From Paenibacillus amylolyticus (GTDB lineage Bacteria > Bacillota > Bacilli > Paenibacillales > Paenibacillaceae): a stretch of 64,000 bases of DNA. Position numbers and translations under genes: made by a program. Shown one piece after another: positions 59,984 to 64,000 of this stretch (position 1 is its first letter; each line of letters starts with the position of its first letter). The DNA is taken from contig NZ_BCNV01000001.1 in NCBI RefSeq assembly GCF_001570725.1, positions 2,542,001 through 2,606,000 on the forward strand, given 5' to 3'. The notes under the pieces are model-generated. The model saw only the letters and a list, made by a program, of their open reading frames with translations. It made no database searches and was not told the DNA's origin.

Positions 59984-60526
59984 TTAAGTATGCCATTCAC
60001 TAGACAGCAGACTATACGTCACAATATTCTCATAATGATCGTAGACCCATTGAGCTTCTCTGGATGTACCTTCATTTGAAAATCCCATTTTCTCAGGTAT
60101 AGCTCTGCTTTTAAAGTTGTTTTCTGCACATTGAATGATCACACGATTTAACTTCAACTCTTTAAAGAGATATTTAAGCAATTGTTCTATTGATTTGGTA
60201 ATGATTCCTTTGCCCTGTGCTGACTCTGCTAAAAAATATCCAATACTCGTCGCTCTATTATTCCAATCAATATAGTGCAGTCCTAACATCCCGACCAATT
60301 GTTCATTGCACCATATTCCGGAATCAAAACCGTTCCTCTCTTCATAATGATGTGCCCATACATCTATTACAGAATCCAAGTCTTTGGGCGATTGTCGTTT
60401 ATCGACCCAGAGTAACCACGCTCTCAAGTACTTTCTATTCTCATCAATTAATGCATACAACTCATCTCTATCTCGAGATTGGATCAGCCGTAATACAATA
60501 GATTCATTCACTTGAAAAGGTAGCAT
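59984..60526 (-). CDS. RimJ/RimL-type GNAT acetyltransferase
   Basis: 180 aa from the ATG at 60524-60526 with GGGAGG upstream. It begins MLPFQVNESIVLRLIQSRDR, typical of the ribosomal-protein N-acetyltransferase-like branch (YdaF group), with LVGMLGLHYIDWNNRATSIGY (no long motif is needed for the call), AESAQGKGIITKSIEQLL for acetyl-CoA binding and KSRAIPEKMGFSNEGTSREA at the end. The substrate may be a protein N-terminus or an amino-containing small molecule. It is part of an AT-rich run of small genes on the minus strand. Confidence 0.78.
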   Translation of the reverse strand: MLPFQVNESIVLRLIQSRDRDELYALIDENRKYLRAWLLWVDKRQSPKDLDSVIDVWAHHYEERNGFDSGIWCNEQLVGMLGLHYIDWNNRATSIGYFLAESAQGKGIITKSIEQLLKYLFKELKLNRVIIQCAENNFKSRAIPEKMGFSNEGTSREAQWVYDHYENIVTYSLLSSEWHT

Positions 60527-60570
60527 CAGGTTCCTCCCACTCAATCTAACTATGAGCTTATTTTAGATGT

Positions 60571-61065
60571 TCATTCCTTACGCCAGTTGCTTAGAACCCA
60601 TTCTTTAATCTGTTCAGCTACTTTCTCTGCTGTAAGTTCTGTCGTATCAATTGTTGGCATTTCCGGGTCGAAAGCAGTTTTCGAATTTTGGAGTAGCCAA
60701 TTTGCAAAATTCTTGTGATCTTCAATCGAGTTCTCGTCCCACCCCCGTGATTTCAACCTCGTCTCACGTGTGACATCATTACAATGTAAGTTCATATAAA
60801 GAATCCGCTCAAATTGATCTATGTAATCTGATGTTGCAATGTTTTCGGGCACCAACGTTCCACATAAAACAGTCCCACGCCCGCTTAGCGATATACTATA
60901 CGCAATCCTCAACCAATTTTCTTTGGCAATCTGCCAATCCACGTTATCGATGATATCCATATCAAAGACGTCAAACTCGGGAAGTTGCTTGCGTACAAGC
61001 GAAGAGATCGTGGTTTTTCCTGTTCCACTTGCGCCTGTCACTATAAATAAAGGTAATTTGTTCAT
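60571..61065 (-). CDS. P-loop nucleotide kinase-like protein
   Basis: 164 aa. The Walker A motif is VTGASGTGKTTISSLVRKQL (GxxGxGKT, about 10-18), DVFDMDIID gives a Walker B-like acidic stretch, and TVLCGTLVPENI and NDVTRETRLKSRGWDENSIE show the lid-type Arg residues of the adenylate/shikimate-type kinase superfamily. The substrate is unknown; relatives often sit beside Nudix and phosphotransferase genes. GGAGG precedes the ATG, and it lies 18 nt after the Nudix gene. Confidence 0.72.
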   Translation of the reverse strand: MNKLPLFIVTGASGTGKTTISSLVRKQLPEFDVFDMDIIDNVDWQIAKENWLRIAYSISLSGRGTVLCGTLVPENIATSDYIDQFERILYMNLHCNDVTRETRLKSRGWDENSIEDHKNFANWLLQNSKTAFDPEMPTIDTTELTAEKVAEQIKEWVLSNWRKE

Positions 61066-61083
61066 TTCAGTCCTCCTAAGCTT

Positions 61084-61509
61084 TTAAATATTGTTTTTAT
61101 CACTAAACTCAATACAAAAAGGTTGCATCTCAGGTTTTAAGCAATACTCTATTCTTTCTCTGAAATTTTTCCATTCGACTTTTAAAATGGCTTCTTCGAT
61201 TGGAAAGAAACCTGATTCTAAACTCTCCGATGATATCGTTAATTGTCCGCCTATTGGTTTGGCTAAAAATAATGTGTTACATATTGAATTTTCGATATTT
61301 TGAAATATTCCACAGAATTTGATGATTTCAATGTCGATTCCGGACTCCTCTTTCGTTTCTCTGATCGCAGCTTGACTTAGAGATTCTCCTTCTTCTACTT
61401 GACCACCTGGCATTTCCCATCCTCTTCGTGGTCCTCTAATAAGTAATAATTCATTTTGTTCGTTGATCACGATTGCAGCGGCAGATACGATATGTTTTGG
61501 AGGGCTCAT
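61084..61509 (-). CDS. Nudix hydrolase
   Basis: 141 aa. The Nudix box is complete: GGQVEEGESLSQAAIRETKE followed by ESGI (GX5EX7REUXEEXGU with T in one position, about 36-58), which binds the metal that splits nucleoside diphosphate-linked substrates. The N-terminus is HIVSAAAIVINEQNELLLIR. The substrate is unknown. It precedes the P-loop kinase by 18 nt, so the two are likely co-transcribed. Confidence 0.85.
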   Translation of the reverse strand: MSPPKHIVSAAAIVINEQNELLLIRGPRRGWEMPGGQVEEGESLSQAAIRETKEESGIDIEIIKFCGIFQNIENSICNTLFLAKPIGGQLTISSESLESGFFPIEEAILKVEWKNFRERIEYCLKPEMQPFCIEFSDKNNI

Positions 61510-61569
61510 TTATTCGACTCCTTCTATAGGGATTGGATGTTCGCTTGAAGAGCATGATTTAAAGCCAAA

Positions 61570-62349
61570 CTAAAAGAAGTTGTATATCCCGTCTTCAAAA
61601 TAATTGTATTCTTCATCCGTTATTCTTAACTTTCCATAACCGTTATAAAATATTTCTCTATCTCTTTCATTATCAAAAGCATTATGTTTCGGTCTAATGG
61701 CTAATGCTACATCATATCTTGGATCGCCATATTCTGCTCCTGCCCAATCAATAACTCCAACAATATTGCAATCATTAACTAGCACATTATCTATAGTAAA
61801 ATCTCCATGAATGAAAGTGTTATCTATTGGTATTGGTCTTGCTTCTTTCAACTGTCGAAGTAGTTCTGCTGATCCGTCTACAGCAAAGTGAGTTAGATTA
61901 TATTCTGCTTTACTAAGCATTGTATCTAGCCAAGGAGTGTCATTGTTCAATAATTCAACAGGACAAGAGGATTCATGCATTTTCTTTAAACAGAGCCCAA
62001 AGTTAAAAATCGCTTTTTCTTTACTTTGAAGATCAGGCACCATAGAGAGGAATTCTCTTAAACTTATTCCATCAATATAATCCATCAAAAGCCATCTCGA
62101 TCTATCCTCAACATGAAATGAATATGTCTTCGGAACAGGAAGTCCAGTATGGTAGAGGTATTGAAGCACCTTGTATTCATCGGATAACCATTCATTATAA
62201 AGATCGTTTTCTGTCTTCTTGATGATGTATTTTTTATCGAGCGTATGCAGAATAGCCACTGTAGAAGTATGACCTTGCTTAGGAAAAGTGATGTTCTGTA
62301 CTTTCCCTATCTGTTTTATTATCTCAATTGGGAGATCCTGAATATTCAT
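61570..62349 (-). CDS. Aminoglycoside phosphotransferase-family kinase
   Basis: 259 aa, with the protein-kinase-like fold of the APH/choline kinase family. YIIKKTENDLYNEWLSDEYK holds the ATP-binding Lys, RWLLMDYIDGISLREF is the hinge, FIHGDFTIDNVLVNDCNIVG is the catalytic loop (HGDxxxxN) and VIDWAGAEYGDPRYDVAL the metal-binding Asp. Such proteins may phosphorylate aminoglycosides or unrelated metabolites; resistance cannot be claimed from sequence. The codons are A/T-ending more often than in the puc genes. Confidence 0.78.
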   Translation of the reverse strand: MNIQDLPIEIIKQIGKVQNITFPKQGHTSTVAILHTLDKKYIIKKTENDLYNEWLSDEYKVLQYLYHTGLPVPKTYSFHVEDRSRWLLMDYIDGISLREFLSMVPDLQSKEKAIFNFGLCLKKMHESSCPVELLNNDTPWLDTMLSKAEYNLTHFAVDGSAELLRQLKEARPIPIDNTFIHGDFTIDNVLVNDCNIVGVIDWAGAEYGDPRYDVALAIRPKHNAFDNERDREIFYNGYGKLRITDEEYNYFEDGIYNFF

Positions 62350-62370
62350 CGTTTCATCCTTTCTACCGCT

Positions 62371-64000
62371 CTAAAAGTACAAATCCCACCCCACAACAAA
62401 AGCAGCAAAGAGGAAAGCAGATATGCCAGACAAGATGTATACCGCCTTTTGCTTGTTACTGTAACTTCTCTTCAGCAGTTTGTAGAACATCAAAACAAGG
62501 TACGCCACAGCTAAAATCACATAAACCAGGTTCAAAATGAGATGTATGCGTAACGAAGAATAGGTGGAGAAGCCTAAGGCGCGCATGAACAATAGGATCG
62601 TATTCAAAATTAATGCCAGACTGGCAATATTAATGGCAATATGATACTTATCAAATCCTGTACCTGGTCTTTCCCAGTTTTTTAATTTGTATTTGGATAA
62701 CCGAATAAAATAACCAATTGTAGCTCTCAAACCGAGTAGGATGGCTACTGCAAGAGCAATAAAAGATGCTTTGATCCAATTTATCGTTAAGTTGGATACG
62801 GGCAAAAAGTCATTATAAGACATAGAGACCTTCTCAACAGTGCCATTTCGCTCAACAACATTTGCAAAATTACTAAGGTCAAACGTTGTATACTTCTGCA
62901 GACTTAACATTGAATATGCCTTCGTAAAACCGGAAACGACCCGTCGCGCAGGCAGATAATATCCTCCACTCTCAGATTCAACTGAGTTCGTGCTGAAACT
63001 ATTTCCAAACACCTTCTGGACAAGACCAATGTTATAAGCCATTTCATTTGACTGGTTTGTCATGACCACGAACCCAAAATTAGACTTCGGGTCAAAAACA
63101 AATCTACTTGAAAATCCCGCCGTACTTCCCGCGTGTTCCAATGCAGGCACCCAGTACTCTACTTCAAAGAAGCCATGCGCAATTCGAGGAGTAGAAGTTC
63201 CATCGTAATATAGACTTGTAGACAGCATCTCGTCTAACGTGTCCTTGTTCGCAAATAATAAATTGCTACGATCCACAGGCATCAAGGCTGTGAGGAATTT
63301 AGCTGCATCCTCAGCTGTGCCAATGGCGCCCCCAGCAGGGTATAAGCTTATGTATGCTCTGTTCTTAGGGATGAGTTTCAAATGGGTAGTGTACCCCTGA
63401 ATCTCATTTCTTCTTTTCAAGACATTTAGATTATCATACTGTGACGGGTGAATCGAAGTGTCTTTCATGTTCAGCGGTTTAAATATATGTTCACTGACAT
63501 ATTTGTAAAAGGGTTGTCCGCTTTGCAATTCAACGATGTAAGCAGCCATAGCCGTACCATAGTTTGAATAAGCAACGACACTCCCAGGTTTATCGATCTG
63601 CCTCGGCTCAAATTTTTGTAAAGCCTCACCTAATTCCACAATATCACTCTCGGATGAATACCATAAATCGATCAATCTATCCTCCCACCCTGCGTTATGA
63701 TGCATAAGGTTCATTAAGGTAATGGGAGCATCGTACTCAAGCTTCTTTAGGAATCCTTCCGGCAAATATTCCTGAATATCGGTATGCAAATCAAGCTTCC
63801 CCTGCTCGACAAGTTGCATAACACTCGTCCAGACCAATAGTTTAGAGGTTGAACCCCATTCAAACACAGTAGAGGTGTCTGCCTTTCTCTGTTGCTCAAG
63901 ATCTGCGTATCCATAGGCCTTATTCACAATCGTCTCACCGTTCTTGATAGCTACAACCGAAACGGCAGCGGTGTTCTTCTGATTCGTAGCCACATATGAA
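62371..64000 (-). CDS. Serine hydrolase, class C beta-lactamase family, with C-terminal membrane helices (5' end outside window)
   Basis: At least 540 aa are visible; the frame is open to the window edge and the signal peptide and first residues are missing. The catalytic part (about 1-340 of the visible part) has EWGSTSKLLVWTSVMQLVEQ (SxxK), VVAYSNYGTAMAAYIV (YxN) and an HAGSTAGFSSRF (HxG-like) motif. Four hydrophobic helices occupy the last 150 residues (WIKASFIALAVAILLG to ISAFLFAAFVVGWDLYF). This layout is common in Firmicute penicillin-binding-protein-like esterases and peptidases of the cell envelope. Substrate unknown; beta-lactamase activity is not implied. Confidence 0.8.
   Translation of the reverse strand, partial: SYVATNQKNTAAVSVVAIKNGETIVNKAYGYADLEQQRKADTSTVFEWGSTSKLLVWTSVMQLVEQGKLDLHTDIQEYLPEGFLKKLEYDAPITLMNLMHHNAGWEDRLIDLWYSSESDIVELGEALQKFEPRQIDKPGSVVAYSNYGTAMAAYIVELQSGQPFYKYVSEHIFKPLNMKDTSIHPSQYDNLNVLKRRNEIQGYTTHLKLIPKNRAYISLYPAGGAIGTAEDAAKFLTALMPVDRSNLLFANKDTLDEMLSTSLYYDGTSTPRIAHGFFEVEYWVPALEHAGSTAGFSSRFVFDPKSNFGFVVMTNQSNEMAYNIGLVQKVFGNSFSTNSVESESGGYYLPARRVVSGFTKAYSMLSLQKYTTFDLSNFANVVERNGTVEKVSMSYNDFLPVSNLTINWIKASFIALAVAILLGLRATIGYFIRLSKYKLKNWERPGTGFDKYHIAINIASLALILNTILLFMRALGFSTYSSLRIHLILNLVYVILAVAYLVLMFYKLLKRSYSNKQKAVYILSGISAFLFAAFVVGWDLYF

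Overview
The window looks like a chromosomal stretch of a spore-forming, plant- or soil-associated Firmicute of the Paenibacillus type. The evidence is the spore germination pair cwlJ-gerQ, Bacillus-style puc genes for purine catabolism, TnrA/GlnR-like and cre-like control sites, strong AGGAGG ribosome binding sites, frequent TTG/GTG starts and a secreted multi-domain mannanase. No rRNA, tRNA, CRISPR array, prophage or intact insertion sequence was found.

Layout. (1) 1-6130: the start of a winged-helix regulator (cut by the window edge), then an L-fucose-type operon (isomerase, kinase, class II aldolase, minus strand) with a divergent LacI regulator, a 22-bp palindromic operator and a perfect cre site. 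(2) 6131-15433: a structured repeat element, a minus-strand epimerase/methyltransferase/oxidoreductase trio, an AdaA-radical SAM repair pair on the plus strand, and an autoregulated LacI - oxidoreductase - ThuA - oxidoreductase operon. (3) 15434-21510: glpX, a PaiA-like polyamine acetyltransferase divergent from a YczE-like membrane protein, and a GH26 mannanase with a promoter and cre site. (4) 21511-38442: a purine degradation locus, all on the minus strand. From its promoter outward it reads pucL (OHCU decarboxylase-uricase), pucM, pucH, pucF, pucG, a gamma-glutamyltransferase-like gene, a guanine-deaminase-like gene, pucA, pucB, then pucC, pucD, pucE (xanthine dehydrogenase). The regulator pucR lies upstream. 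(5) 38443-48279: an orphan hybrid histidine kinase, fumC, an aldose epimerase, an MBL hydrolase, a small acidic protein and two tandem M29 aminopeptidases. (6) 48280-54881: an ECF sigma/anti-sigma pair convergent with a secreted protein gene, a membrane protein, a CNNM/CorC-type protein, and an ECF sigma factor fused to a DUF1835-like domain. (7) 54882-64000: gerQ-cwlJ, a secreted protein with two TIM-barrel-like modules, an SDR, a frameshifted DUF2500 gene, and a more AT-rich run of small accessory genes (C39-like peptidase, GNAT, P-loop kinase, Nudix, aminoglycoside-phosphotransferase-like, serine hydrolase cut by the window end).

How it fits together. The puc locus encodes conversion of guanine/xanthine to urate, 5-hydroxyisourate, OHCU, allantoin, allantoate and ureidoglycine/glyoxylate products, without a purine permease in the window. 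Two sites that match TGTNA-N7-TNACA lie at the same distance (about 61-62 bp) upstream of the predicted pucL and pucR start points, which suggests nitrogen-limitation control of both the pathway and its regulator. The fucose operon and mannanase carry cre-like sites, which suggests carbon catabolite control.

The most unusual items are: a family of three related intergenic repeats, one of them a 186-bp element with inverted ends; a sigma factor fused to DUF1835; a two-module secreted protein in which the first module has Lys where the second has the candidate catalytic Glu; a single-base frameshift in the DUF2500 gene; and a sigma/anti-sigma operon whose only visible terminator lies beyond the convergent neighbour. 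All readings come from the sequence by eye; no database search was run.
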